Shown here one piece after another: positions 1 through 8,086 of a stretch of DNA of 64,000 nt. The notes below the pieces were generated by a model. It was not told the origin of the DNA and did no database searches. It worked only from the letters and a program-made list of their open reading frames with translations. Origin of the DNA: Lachnospiraceae bacterium (lineage in GTDB: Bacteria; Bacillota; Clostridia; Lachnospirales; Lachnospiraceae); contig CABJAV010000009.1 in assembly GCA_902363675.1 (NCBI GenBank), forward strand, positions 1-64,000, in the 5' to 3' direction. Position 1 is the first letter of the stretch; every line of letters begins with the position of its first letter. The position numbers and the translations under genes are program-made.

Positions 1-84
1 ATCCTCACCGATGATTGGTTCCATTGCGCATAATGTGTAATTTGTGGTATGGACATCCATGCCGATTTTTAGTATTCTTTTCAT
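1..84 (-). CDS. IS110-family transposase, N-terminal fragment cut by the window edge
   Basis: This leftward reading frame begins at ATG 84 and runs off the window after 28 codons. The protein starts MKRILKIGMDVHTTNYTLCA. The hydrophobic strand followed by Asp-Val-His is the first catalytic block of the RuvC-like DEDD domain of IS110-family recombinases. A purine-rich site (AGGAGATC) lies just upstream. The rest of the gene, including the C-terminal Tnp20 domain with the catalytic serine, lies outside the window, so it cannot be said whether the element is intact. The family call rests on a short stretch but is characteristic. Confidence 0.72.
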   Translation of the reverse strand, partial: MKRILKIGMDVHTTNYTLCAMEPIIGED

Positions 85-198
85 ATGAGTGATCTCCTTT
101 TGTATGCGGTAATCCCTGTTACCTTTGTTCTTGTCAAACTCTAGTATACAGGTAAATCCACGTTGCTACAAATGTGAGGTCACTTCATATTATCTAAT

Positions 199-327
199 AT
201 GGAAAATATCAATACCTTGTTGATCGAGGATGGTTTAAGTCAACCCGATCGCTTAATAAAACTAAACCAAATCGCAATCCATCAAATGGCGATTTTAGAA
301 GAGCTAGAACACAAAATCTTGAAATAG
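199..327 (+). CDS. Small ORF of 42 residues, unknown
   Basis: An ATG-to-TAG frame encodes a 42-residue, mostly helical, charged peptide beginning MENINTLLIEDGLSQPDR and ending in Lys. It stands alone, with an in-frame TGA at 175-177. The nearest Shine-Dalgarno-like GAGGT is about 18 bases from the ATG, which is too far to be convincing. It lies in what should be the noncoding end of the IS110 element, antisense to the transposase. It could be a decayed remnant or chance. No family was recognised. Confidence 0.2.
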   Translation: MENINTLLIEDGLSQPDRLIKLNQIAIHQMAILEELEHKILK

Positions 328-336
328 CATGGATTA

Positions 337-368
337 TTTTAATTCCCCCGAATTCGTGGGAATTAAAA
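337..368. repeat. Perfect 11-bp inverted repeat
   Basis: TTTTAATTCCC at 337-347 is exactly complementary to GGGAATTAAAA at 358-368, with a 10-base loop. The T-run precedes the stem on both strands, so it does not have the layout of an intrinsic terminator. It may mark the edge of the IS110 element or be a protein-binding dyad. Confidence 0.5.
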
Positions 369-533
369 TGTGCATCTAAGTAAATTCGTAGTCATTGTGC
401 AACATAATAAATCAACTCGCTAATTTTTAGTTATCAATGTTCAACTTATTATTGCATTTTACGGAAAGAAAAAAGACAGCAGATGCTGTCCTCATTCGGT
501 ATTGCAATTGTAAAATATTTGGGCAAATAAATC

Positions 534-565
534 AAACCGGCAACCACAAGGATTGCCGGTTTTTT
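534..565. terminator. Intrinsic terminator downstream of the giant surface protein gene
   Basis: AACCGGCAA (535-543) pairs with TTGCCGGTT (553-561) around a 9-base loop. A run of six T follows on the + strand. On the - strand the stem has an A-run before it and a T-rich but imperfect tail after it. It sits 50 to 80 bases past the stop of the leftward gene, so it probably ends that operon and works best in the opposite direction. Confidence 0.65.
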
Positions 566-618
566 CGTGTTCTCCTCGCCATGCAGCCAACAACGCCACA
601 GGCGATTTTAACAAGCAT

Positions 619-3600
619 TTATTTGATCCAGGTTCGTGCTCCATAACTACACTGTCTCAACGCACTCTTCGCCACAAGTGTCTTGCCGTCATAGACCAGC
701 ACGCGGGCTTTGTAGTAATATTTTCTGCCCTTCGTGCCCTTCGTGCCCTTGGTGCTGATAAAGCTGTTCTTGCTGCTTGTCTTGAGCAGCTTGTAGCCTG
801 CGGTCTTCTTCGTCGAGCGATAGAACTGGTACTTGACCGTATAGCCCAGCGACTTGATGTCGGAGATCATGGTCTTGCTGTTCTTGGCTGCGACCTGTAC
901 CTTGACGGATTTCTTGCTCGTCTTAGTGGTGGTCACTTTGAACTTCGCGCTCTGCATCAGTTCTTTGACGTGGGCGGCGTTCTGTTCTTTAATTAACCCC
1001 TCTGCTTCGTCTTTGTCGACGACTGCGAAGGTCGAGAAGTGGGGCGTCGTGAAGCGAATGTAATATTCTGCGCCGATCTTCACTACGCTGTGGTTCAGGA
1101 TCTTGCAGAGGCCGTTGTCGTCGATGTAGATCACGAGGATGTCTTTGCCTTTGAGCTTATCCGGCATCGGCAGAATCACATAAGCCTTGCCGCCTTCAAA
1201 TTGATGCAGGTGTTTTTCGCCAATCTTCGCGACAATCTCGAAGAGCGTGCCGTTCTTGCCGACGATCTTCTCCGCCGGTTTCTGCGTTTCCTTGAGCCGG
1301 GTGTTTTCGCCCACCACGATGGTTACGGTGTCACCATTGGCTGCGCCTGCAATCGTTTCTAAGGTCTTGTTGTCGAGAACCACTTCGCCGTTATCTGTCT
1401 TGATGACAAGGTCGGCGTTCGTGTCCTTGGCGATCGCGTTGACGATCGCCTTTGGCAGCTCGACTTCGGTTGCTTTCACGCTGTCCGCCGCGCTTGCGCC
1501 TGCGCCGCTGCCGTTGTTGTTTGTCTCGTTAGACTTCACAGTGATCTCAATCGTGTCAGACTTATTGGAAACCGCCTGATCGAGCAGTTTATCGCCGAGG
1601 TCTTTGGAGACGCTGGCTGTGGTCTTGGAAACATCCTGTCCCTGCTCGTTCTTGGTCGTTTCGGTCGTCGTATTCTTGACGGTCGTCTTGGTTGTTATAG
1701 TTGTGTCGGTTTCCGCACCCGGCTTGGAGGTCGTATTGTCCTTCGTGTCTTCTTTGACTGTGATGACATCCGCATCAGCCGGTGTCGGAGCCGGTGTCAC
1801 CACGCCGCCACCGCCGGATGCTCCGCCGCCGGATGCTCCGCCGCCGCCGGAAGGCCGATCGGAAACGGTCACAGTCAAACTTTGTTCTGCCACATCTGCG
1901 TACTCTGCGTTTCCCTGAACCTTATACCAAACGGTGTATTTCCCCACGTTTTTCGCTGTGGGGATCTGCTCGCTCCACTCAGAATTGTCAAGCCGGTAGA
2001 GCATCGTGCCGCCAGTGGTCTTGCCTGCTGTAACCAGCGCCTGTTCTGTACCATTGTAGGTCAGGGCGTTTGCCGTAGGTGCCGTAACAGTAGGGAGAAG
2101 CTTGTTGGTCGCATTGACATTGACGGTCAGCGTGATGTCCGCATAGTTTGTGCTCTTGATTACCACGGTCACTGTGCCCACAGGGCCGGTGGTTTTCACG
2201 TCATTTTTCTGAATCGGCAGGATCAGCTTGCCGTTTTCCACCTTCGCGCCGCTGGTGTAGTAGCGGCCATCCAGTTTGATTTCGCTGATCTCATAGGTGG
2301 GCGCACCATACTCTTTGGGCGTTTCCAGCGGGGGCAGAGTGGGGAGCGTCACAGTGTAGGTCTTTTCGTGGCCATTTACAATGTCGAGCGCAGTTTCCTT
2401 GGTGAAGTCAGGCGCAGCGGCCTTGGTGATGCTGCCAGTGGTCATGAAGCTGCTCTGCTCCAGGGCGTAATTCTTCGCGGTCTGCCCCATCAGGGTCACT
2501 GTGGCAGTGATGTTCTTGCCGTTGCCCACACTGGCATCGTCAAAGCTGGCGGTCACGGTGTAGTCTGTGCCTCGGTTCAAGGTCACGTTGTCGAAGATCA
2601 CGCTGGTGGGTTTCACGGTTGTCGTGCCGTCGTAGATCTTGTCCGCACACGCTACCTTGGTGATCGTCAGCGGTTTCCTTCCAATCCTGACCGTCACGCT
2701 GGCGGGTGCGGTATCGTTGTGGTTTTCATCGCCAATCACCCGATACCACACGGTATACGTTCCGGCATCGGTGCCGGTAGGGATGTCCTGGCTGTATGTA
2801 CCGTTCTCGGTCAGGCTGTACTGCATAGTGCCATAGTTCGCCACGCTGCCTGCGGTAATGAGCGCCTGCTCCTGGCCGGTATAGGTCAGGTTTTCCTGCG
2901 CTGTGGGAGGCGTGATGCGGTTTGCGCCGATGCTGGCCTTTTGTACCGTCACAGCAATATCCTCGCTCATCTTCTCGTAGCCGTCACAAGTGGCGGAAAA
3001 GCGGAAGGTATGATTGCCTGCGGACAGCTTTAGTGCAGAAAGATCAAATTGATTCTTTGTTGTCGCACTGCCAACTGCTTTCTCGTTGCCGTCCTCCACC
3101 TTGTACCACTGGAAGTTCACAACGCCTGCGCCGCTTTCCTTCTTTACATTGACAAGAAGCGTCCCCGTACCGCCATAAGTCATGCTCATCTCGGTGGGAT
3201 AGTCCATGCTCTTGATGGGGATCTTGGCCATAGAAACGTTGGTCAGCTCCGTACCGCTAGGGTCGCTGATCCAGGTACTACCTCTCTTAAACGCGTAGCC
3301 CTCCGGCAGCAGAGATGCCAGCGTGACATCTCCGGTGACGGTCAGCTTTGCCGCCGTCTTACCGTTCAGATTCAGCTTGAGCGGGCTGCTGATGGTGATC
3401 TCGCCTGCATCTGCCAGTAGCTTCACTGTACCGCCGTTGGCTGCGGCGATGGCCGTGTCTGCCGCCCGATGGTAGGAAATGCTACCGTCCGTCTTTGTTA
3501 CCTCAGCGGCATAGCCGCAGTAGGGGCAGACATTCCCGCCGGAATGCTCATCCGGGTGGCTACACTTCACAACAGTTACGGCAGTATTCTCATTCATCTC

Positions 3601-6414
3601 CGACAGTTTGACCAATGCGCCGTCTTGCTTCCGATAGGCATAGCCCTCTGCCAGCAGGGACTGGTAATCTGGGTTCTTCGGGATTTTGATGCTGTTAAAG
3701 GAGCCGCCGGACAGGGTCACACGAATATTGCTATTATATCCCAATTTCAGCTGATCCGCGTTGCCGCCGGACATGCTCAGCGTTCCCTCCGTGTAGATGC
3801 CGCCGGTGAACGTGCCGCTCGTTACCACGGCTTCGTTCCCGGTAAGGAAGAAAAGCCCAAATCCACGGACGCCAGTTCCGCCGCCTACGCTTCCCTCCAG
3901 GGTGACATTGTCCAGCGTCAGCTTTGCGCCTGTGTGGTCAAATTTTCCAACTTCCACCGCATTAGCGGACTTGGAGACACAGGTGCTTTGCACCTTGCCG
4001 TTTGTTATGGCTACATCGGAGCCGAGGATACAAAGAAGCGCCTCCTCACGGGATTTGCTCAGGGTGTGTCCATTCAAGTTCAGTATAATATTTTTGCTGA
4101 TTTCGATAGGCTCTGCGTTCTCGATGTCCAAAGGCCCCCGCAGCGTGATCGTGTCACCGTCTTGCGCGGCAGCCAGCGCTGTTTCCAGACTGGTGTATCG
4201 CTTGCCGCCGGTTTCAAATGCCTCCACCAGCGCATGGCAGAATTTGCAGTAACCGGCGCTGTCCACCTTGCCCGCATGGTCGCAGATTCTGCCGCAGGCG
4301 CATTTGCCGTTCTGATATTGGTCGGTATGCGCGACCACCTTGACCGCTCTATTCGCAATATCTACATTGGAAACGTTCAAAATTTCGTTGCTATTAGCGT
4401 CTGCAAAGGCATATCCGTCTGCCAGCAGAGCCAGGGCCTCCTCACCAAGTGCTGCATTGATTCCACCTTGGAACGTGCCGCCCTGGAGCTGGGTTTTCCC
4501 GAGGAAATTCACCTGATGCTGAAACACGCAGTTGCCCTTTACCGTCAGGGTAAACAGTTTATCAAGGGTGCCCGCGCTTGTTGTAACGCTGTCTAATATC
4601 AACACCGCGGGGGCGCTGGTGGCAATGTCATTTATCGTGCCGTTTTTGATGGTAACGCTCTTGTACGGGAAATTTTGCAGATCCAGCGTCTTGACCTTGT
4701 GGCCCTGCAGATCCAGCGTAATGTCCATTTTGTTCGCCGGCTCGCCGTTCCCCGCTTTCAAGGTTGCGTTAGTATCCCGCACAAAATAAGCGGTTCCGCC
4801 GGAGAACAGAATGAACCCAACATCAGGGTTATCGCCTTCAAACGTATAGGGGATACCGTTGCGAATAAAGAGCACATCCTTGCTGCACGGTTCGCCGCAC
4901 TGTTGGCATTTGCCATCGTGGGTGTATTTTGCATGGGGGCAGGTGTTAACGGTAACGGCGACCGTGTCTGTATTTACGGTATAGTTATTATAGGACAGCT
5001 TGCAGTAGACCTGGCCGCTGTACTCCCAGTTCCTGCCCTCCACTTGGGTCAGGTCGGATTGGGTCAGGATGATTTTATAACTGCCGCTGCCTGTGCCCTG
5101 AAATTCTTTTCCGTTCACATACCACTGATAGGTGATTTTACCGGACTGACCGCTTTCCAGAGAGGCGCTGACATCGACAACCGCTACACTTTCCCCATCT
5201 AATTTCTCATATACGACCTCCGCCTGCTTTTTTATGGTAATGGGGTTTCTGGGCGCGGCGGCGACGGTGACCGTTGCGGTGGCGGTTGCCTTAGCGGGAG
5301 AGAAACCATTTTCGCTGTCTGCGGTCAGCTTCAGCTTATAGCGGCCCTCCTTAACGGTGCTGTCGGCGGTAACGGTGATGGTCTGGTTGTCAGCGGATTT
5401 TTCCACCGTCAGACCGGTGGGTTTGCCCTCCAATTCCACGTTCAGGGTATCCATCTTGACCTTGCTGCCGGTCACGGAGAAGGTCGCCGTCTGACGGCCT
5501 AAGCTTTCCTGTAGGGTTCCCTGCTGCGCGCCGACGGTCAGGCTTGCGCGGGGCGCCATCTGGGCGATATAGATGGTCTTGACGTCCCCTTCTCTTGTCG
5601 TATCGGCCGCTGTGCCGACCGACATATCGTCTGTTTTTGCATTCTGACTTTCCGAATACAGAATGGTCAGGTTGCTGTCAATGTTTCGGGCGTTTCCATA
5701 CCTACTATTCGAAATCGCACCATATTTTCCGGTGGCGTAAAGGGTTCCTCCGTTCATGGTCAGGGATGCAGTGCCAATACCCCAACCGGAATTTAGATTC
5801 AGCGTTCCATTCTCAATCACGATGGCTTTAGCGCTCAAGCCTCTCTGACCGCCGTTGGTGGTTATCTTTGCCCCGTCTTTTATGGTAAGCGTCCCGCCGG
5901 CGGTGTCGCTCCAATTGCCGTCCGCAATACCATATTTCCTGTCAGGAACAGTGACCGTCAGACTGCCGCTTCCCTGAATGGTCAGATTGGCGGAATACAT
6001 ATCCAGAGCGGCGTCATATGCGGTCTCGGTAATCGTAATGGTATTCTCGCCTTTCAGCGTGATTGTTGTGTCGCCCTTCACCGTCACCGGGGTAGTTATG
6101 TTTCTGTTCTCCCAGGTAACATTGCCGGAGATGGTTTCATGGTCTGCCGCAGCTGCCATCAGGGGCGTTGCCTGCTCTGTTCCCTTGCAGGCAGAGAGGT
6201 CTGCATCTTCCGCAGCGCAGACCGGACAGTCGGGATTGACCGCCTCTTGCTCACAGTGGGTTTCGCAGATACACTCCACCGGAGCATTCCCGGACACGCC
6301 GGACACATCGGTTTCCACCGCAAATGCCGGAACGCCCGACATTGTAACCATCATTGCCGCCGCCAGTAAACATGCGGCCGGCCGTTTCCATTTCCATTTC
6401 CATTTCCATTTCAT
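619..6414 (-). CDS. Giant secreted surface protein with beta-helix, Ig-like, MBG/YDG and Cys-x-x-Cys modules
   Basis: This gene encodes about 1,930 residues. An N-terminal signal peptide (Lys/Trp-rich start, hydrophobic AACLLAAAMM, cleavage after PAFA) sends it out of the cell. A Cys-rich stretch follows, then beta-helix-like strands rich in N-G-T-L repeats (first 300 residues), an Ig-like YQWYVNG segment, three Cys-x-x-Cys modules (CQQCGEPC, CKFCH, CPYCG), MBG/YDG-type repeats (YTGQEQALITAG, YDGTTT, YNGTEQALVTAG) and a Gly-rich linker. The rest is a Thr-rich stalk and a C-terminal beta domain. No LPXTG motif is present. The start was set at ATG 6414, nine bases from an AGGAGG; an ATG at 6423 touches that site and a GTG at 6432 precedes it. 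It is last in a three-gene operon with the two receiver-like genes. The function is unknown; adhesion or glycan binding is a guess. Confidence 0.88.
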   Translation of the reverse strand: MKWKWKWKWKRPAACLLAAAMMVTMSGVPAFAVETDVSGVSGNAPVECICETHCEQEAVNPDCPVCAAEDADLSACKGTEQATPLMAAAADHETISGNVTWENRNITTPVTVKGDTTITLKGENTITITETAYDAALDMYSANLTIQGSGSLTVTVPDRKYGIADGNWSDTAGGTLTIKDGAKITTNGGQRGLSAKAIVIENGTLNLNSGWGIGTASLTMNGGTLYATGKYGAISNSRYGNARNIDSNLTILYSESQNAKTDDMSVGTAADTTREGDVKTIYIAQMAPRASLTVGAQQGTLQESLGRQTATFSVTGSKVKMDTLNVELEGKPTGLTVEKSADNQTITVTADSTVKEGRYKLKLTADSENGFSPAKATATATVTVAAAPRNPITIKKQAEVVYEKLDGESVAVVDVSASLESGQSGKITYQWYVNGKEFQGTGSGSYKIILTQSDLTQVEGRNWEYSGQVYCKLSYNNYTVNTDTVAVTVNTCPHAKYTHDGKCQQCGEPCSKDVLFIRNGIPYTFEGDNPDVGFILFSGGTAYFVRDTNATLKAGNGEPANKMDITLDLQGHKVKTLDLQNFPYKSVTIKNGTINDIATSAPAVLILDSVTTSAGTLDKLFTLTVKGNCVFQHQVNFLGKTQLQGGTFQGGINAALGEEALALLADGYAFADANSNEILNVSNVDIANRAVKVVAHTDQYQNGKCACGRICDHAGKVDSAGYCKFCHALVEAFETGGKRYTSLETALAAAQDGDTITLRGPLDIENAEPIEISKNIILNLNGHTLSKSREEALLCILGSDVAITNGKVQSTCVSKSANAVEVGKFDHTGAKLTLDNVTLEGSVGGGTGVRGFGLFFLTGNEAVVTSGTFTGGIYTEGTLSMSGGNADQLKLGYNSNIRVTLSGGSFNSIKIPKNPDYQSLLAEGYAYRKQDGALVKLSEMNENTAVTVVKCSHPDEHSGGNVCPYCGYAAEVTKTDGSISYHRAADTAIAAANGGTVKLLADAGEITISSPLKLNLNGKTAAKLTVTGDVTLASLLPEGYAFKRGSTWISDPSGTELTNVSMAKIPIKSMDYPTEMSMTYGGTGTLLVNVKKESGAGVVNFQWYKVEDGNEKAVGSATTKNQFDLSALKLSAGNHTFRFSATCDGYEKMSEDIAVTVQKASIGANRITPPTAQENLTYTGQEQALITAGSVANYGTMQYSLTENGTYSQDIPTGTDAGTYTVWYRVIGDENHNDTAPASVTVRIGRKPLTITKVACADKIYDGTTTVKPTSVIFDNVTLNRGTDYTVTASFDDASVGNGKNITATVTLMGQTAKNYALEQSSFMTTGSITKAAAPDFTKETALDIVNGHEKTYTVTLPTLPPLETPKEYGAPTYEISEIKLDGRYYTSGAKVENGKLILPIQKNDVKTTGPVGTVTVVIKSTNYADITLTVNVNATNKLLPTVTAPTANALTYNGTEQALVTAGKTTGGTMLYRLDNSEWSEQIPTAKNVGKYTVWYKVQGNAEYADVAEQSLTVTVSDRPSGGGGASGGGASGGGGVVTPAPTPADADVITVKEDTKDNTTSKPGAETDTTITTKTTVKNTTTETTKNEQGQDVSKTTASVSKDLGDKLLDQAVSNKSDTIEITVKSNETNNNGSGAGASAADSVKATEVELPKAIVNAIAKDTNADLVIKTDNGEVVLDNKTLETIAGAANGDTVTIVVGENTRLKETQKPAEKIVGKNGTLFEIVAKIGEKHLHQFEGGKAYVILPMPDKLKGKDILVIYIDDNGLCKILNHSVVKIGAEYYIRFTTPHFSTFAVVDKDEAEGLIKEQNAAHVKELMQSAKFKVTTTKTSKKSVKVQVAAKNSKTMISDIKSLGYTVKYQFYRSTKKTAGYKLLKTSSKNSFISTKGTKGTKGRKYYYKARVLVYDGKTLVAKSALRQCSYGARTWIK
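6385..6408. repeat. Tandem hexanucleotide repeat (TTTCCA x4) in the signal peptide region
   Basis: Four exact copies of TTTCCA lie at the start of the giant surface protein gene and a degenerate fifth follows. On the coding strand they read TGG AAA, giving the (Trp-Lys) run in the signal peptide n-region. Slippage would add or remove two residues without breaking the frame. Confidence 0.85.
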
Positions 6415-6415
6415 T

Positions 6416-6790
6416 TTATTCATCCTCCTCACGTTGTTCGTTCCTTCTCGTTGCTTTCTGAAGCAGCTGGGATACTGCCTCCCGCAGCTGATATTCCGTC
6501 ACAGGCTTCACCCAAAAGTCATCTACCCGCATCCTGCAGCTTTGGGGTTCAAATTCTGCCTGATCGCTGATCCACAGGAGCGGGACATCCTTGCTGTAGC
6601 CTCGTATGCTCATGCAGAAATTCATCCCCCTGGCTCCGTCCTCCATGACCACCACAGCATCATAAGGTCCATCCCGCTGCATGGCATAGACGCAGAATAC
6701 GCCATTGTCAAAGCGGTCTACTTTGCCAAGCTTCATCAGCAAAGCGGTTTCTTTTTCTTTCTGGCTATAACTGCATAGCGCAATTCGCAT
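6416..6790 (-). CDS. Receiver-like protein lacking an obvious phospho-acceptor (second of a tandem pair)
   Basis: This 124-residue protein starts MRIALCSYSQKEKE. The order of strands and helices fits a CheY-like receiver: strand 1 IALCS, a central strand YDAVVVM, then PLLWISD, then WVKPVTEYQLREAV, the last resembling the Lys-Pro turn of receivers. The usual Asp of the LxxxDxxMP block is replaced by hydrophobics followed by EDGARG. There is no output domain. ATG 6790 was chosen because GGAGG lies seven bases upstream; another ATG at 6796 is only one base from it. The gene overlaps its upstream paralogue by 26 bases and ends two bases before the surface protein start, so all three are probably made together. 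It may be a partner of the LytTR system, not a phosphorylated regulator. Confidence 0.68.
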   Translation of the reverse strand: MRIALCSYSQKEKETALLMKLGKVDRFDNGVFCVYAMQRDGPYDAVVVMEDGARGMNFCMSIRGYSKDVPLLWISDQAEFEPQSCRMRVDDFWVKPVTEYQLREAVSQLLQKATRRNEQREEDE

Positions 6791-7154
6791 TTCCATACCT
6801 CCGTTTCCTGATGGGCGCCATCGCCTCATATAGCTCCTGATCACTACAATCTATGGAGAGGAATGCCGGGATATGAAGCTGATACGCGATCAGGGCGAAG
6901 TTTTCATCATCACTCCACCAGACAAGCGGTACTTCCGGTGCCAGCTGCTTTGCCTGAATGGCAGCCTCCAATCCCCTTGCCCCGGTCATTGCGATGACAA
7001 CCGCATGATATCGGCTCCGCCGCAGTGCCTGAGATAGCTGCTTCTCATTCCATAGCTCGTCGATGACAAGCTGCCCATCCCCATCAAAAAGGGAGCGCAG
7101 CCTGCTTTCAAACCATTCCACATTTCTCAGCTCCGTACAAAGTGCGATTTTCAT
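6765..7154 (-). CDS. Receiver-like protein lacking an obvious phospho-acceptor (first of a tandem pair)
   Basis: This 129-residue protein starts MKIALCTELRNVEWF and has the same layout as its neighbour: strand IALC, a central strand YHAVVIAM followed by TGARG, then VPLVWWSDDENFALIAY and a terminal helix. Both share the odd GARG after the strand where receivers carry their phosphorylated Asp, so the two are probably a duplication. No DNA-binding domain is present. The start has an AAAGGAGG eight bases upstream. The gene is first in the leftward operon and its promoter lies in the shared region with the LytTR regulator gene. A role as a non-phosphorylated adaptor or regulator of surface protein production is inference. 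Confidence 0.68.
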   Translation of the reverse strand: MKIALCTELRNVEWFESRLRSLFDGDGQLVIDELWNEKQLSQALRRSRYHAVVIAMTGARGLEAAIQAKQLAPEVPLVWWSDDENFALIAYQLHIPAFLSIDCSDQELYEAMAPIRKRRYGNANCAMQL

Positions 7155-7189
7155 ACCGGGCCTCCTTTCCTGAAAAGAAAAATTAAAAA

Positions 7190-7217
7190 ACCAGACCTTC
7201 TCATCGGAAAGTCTGGT
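7190..7217 (-). promoter_or_regulatory. Dyad followed by a T-run on the leftward strand: operator or attenuator
   Basis: ACCAGAC (7190-7196) pairs with GTCTGGT (7211-7217), extended inward by TTC/GAA with one mismatch. On the - strand the stem is followed by TTTTTTAATTTTTC, as in an intrinsic terminator. It overlaps the expected start point of the leftward promoter at 7218-7244, so it is either a leader attenuator or a repressor site over +1. Confidence 0.45.
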
Positions 7218-7244
7218 AGTATAATTAGAGTAGCATCTTGTCAA
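7218..7244 (-). promoter_or_regulatory. Leftward promoter of the receiver-like / surface protein operon
   Basis: TTGACA (complement of 7239-7244) and TATACT (complement of 7218-7223) are close to consensus but separated by only 15 bases instead of 17. Such a short spacer usually weakens a promoter and is consistent with a need for an activator. Confidence 0.55.
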
Positions 7245-7263
7245 GAGAAATACAACCGACTTT

Positions 7264-7296
7264 GTTTAAGACGCAGGTTTCCTGTTTAAGACGCAA
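7264..7296 (+). promoter_or_regulatory. Putative LytTR binding site: two direct repeats 20 bp apart
   Basis: GTTTAAGACGCA occurs exactly at 7264-7275 and again at 7284-7295, giving a 20-bp period, about two helical turns. LytTR regulators such as AgrA bind 9-bp direct repeats of this kind containing GTTNAG with a similar period. The repeats lie between two divergent promoters and just in front of the gene for a LytTR regulator. Binding is inferred, not shown. Confidence 0.6.
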
Positions 7297-7324
7297 GTTT
7301 TTTCCTGCGGTTTTATGTTATACT
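7296..7324 (+). promoter_or_regulatory. Rightward promoter of the LytTR regulator operon
   Basis: TATACT at 7319-7324 serves as a -10 box. Seventeen bases upstream only a poor -35 (AGTTTT, 7296-7301) is present and it abuts the second LytTR-type repeat. This layout suggests activation by the bound regulator, that is, autoregulation. Confidence 0.4.
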
Positions 7325-7357
7325 CATATTGGATTATTGTGCAAAGGAGATGGTACG

Positions 7358-8086
7358 ATGCAGATCGCGATTGTGGATGACAGAGCAGAGGACAGAGAAG
7401 AACTGTCTGCCTGCTTGGAAAATTATATGAAAAAGCATCAGCTGGACTATACGCTGACAGAATTTGAGGACGGAGAGAATTTTCTGAAAGCTGCCGCCCA
7501 GGTCAATTTTCAGCTTGTCTTTATGGACATCTATATGGAGAACATGGATGGAATAGAGGCCGCCAGAAGGCTGCGCCAGAAAAACAGGCTTTGTAAGATC
7601 GTTTTTCTGACCATTACAGAAGATTATGCCCGGATGGGGTACAGCCTGTCCGCCAGCTATTATCTGCTGAAGCCGCTTTCGCTCCATCAGGCAGAATTTG
7701 AAGAAGCGATGGAGCTGTGCCAGCTAAAACCGCCCTATGAAGTGATGACACTTTCGGTTATGGCTGACCGTCAAAAGCTGGAACTTCCCACAGAGAAGAT
7801 TCTATACATAGATTATCAAAACCGTATGACACGGATTCATATGGCGGAACGCGTGATACCGGTAAGCGGAGGTTTTCAGGAGGTCACTGCCGCATTGCAG
7901 AAGGACAAGCGTTTTTTGCCCTGCTACCGGGGCGTTTTAATCAACATGGATTATATCAGCCAGGTTGACAGTCAGACCTTCCGTTTGATAAACGGGGAGA
8001 ATCTTCCGATTGCTCTCCGCAATGGAAAACAGCTGCGGGAAACCTACCGTCAATATGTTTTCTCTGGAATGGGGGGTATCGTATGA
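7358..8086 (+). CDS. LytTR-family response regulator
   Basis: This 242-residue cytoplasmic regulator has a CheY-like receiver (about residues 1-125) with acidic Asp7-Asp8, phospho-acceptor Asp57 in LVFMDIYM, and the Lys of YYLLKPLS. A LytTR DNA-binding domain follows (about 135-238: EKILYIDYQNRMTRIH, LPCYRGVLINMDYI). ATG 7358 was chosen over an upstream in-frame ATG because AAGGAG sits eight bases before it and homology begins there. The gene overlaps the next one by four bases (ATGA) and forms an operon with a surface protein and the histidine kinase. It probably binds the direct repeats at 7264-7296 and controls both divergent operons. The family call is firm; the target is inferred. Confidence 0.92.
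   Translation: MQIAIVDDRAEDREELSACLENYMKKHQLDYTLTEFEDGENFLKAAAQVNFQLVFMDIYMENMDGIEAARRLRQKNRLCKIVFLTITEDYARMGYSLSASYYLLKPLSLHQAEFEEAMELCQLKPPYEVMTLSVMADRQKLELPTEKILYIDYQNRMTRIHMAERVIPVSGGFQEVTAALQKDKRFLPCYRGVLINMDYISQVDSQTFRLINGENLPIALRNGKQLRETYRQYVFSGMGGIV

Larger units (their letters stand above)
1..336 (-). mobile_element. Probable 5' end of an IS110-type element, including noncoding leader
   Basis: The transposase reads out of the window to the left, so positions 85 to about 336 are its upstream noncoding end. In the IS110 group this end normally encodes the bridge RNA that pairs with target and donor DNA. No terminal inverted repeats are expected in this family and the exact element boundary was not located. 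The stretch holds only one weak 42-codon frame on the opposite strand. The extent and the presence of a bridge RNA are inference. Confidence 0.4.

Noticed and set aside
337..368. Inverted repeat as an intrinsic terminator
   Set aside because: T-runs precede the stem on both strands instead of following it.
1882..3033. Long open frame on the + strand (383 codons) within the giant surface protein gene
   Set aside because: It is antisense to a well-supported gene with signal peptide and domains, has no ribosome site, and its translation shows no recognisable features.
3469..4596. Second long antisense frame (375 codons) in the same gene
   Set aside because: It has the same problem; high G+C with biased codons keeps opposite frames open.
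6300..6414. Sortase anchoring of the giant surface protein
   Set aside because: No LPXTG-type motif, membrane helix or basic tail is found at the C-terminus; it is probably secreted or held by other contacts.
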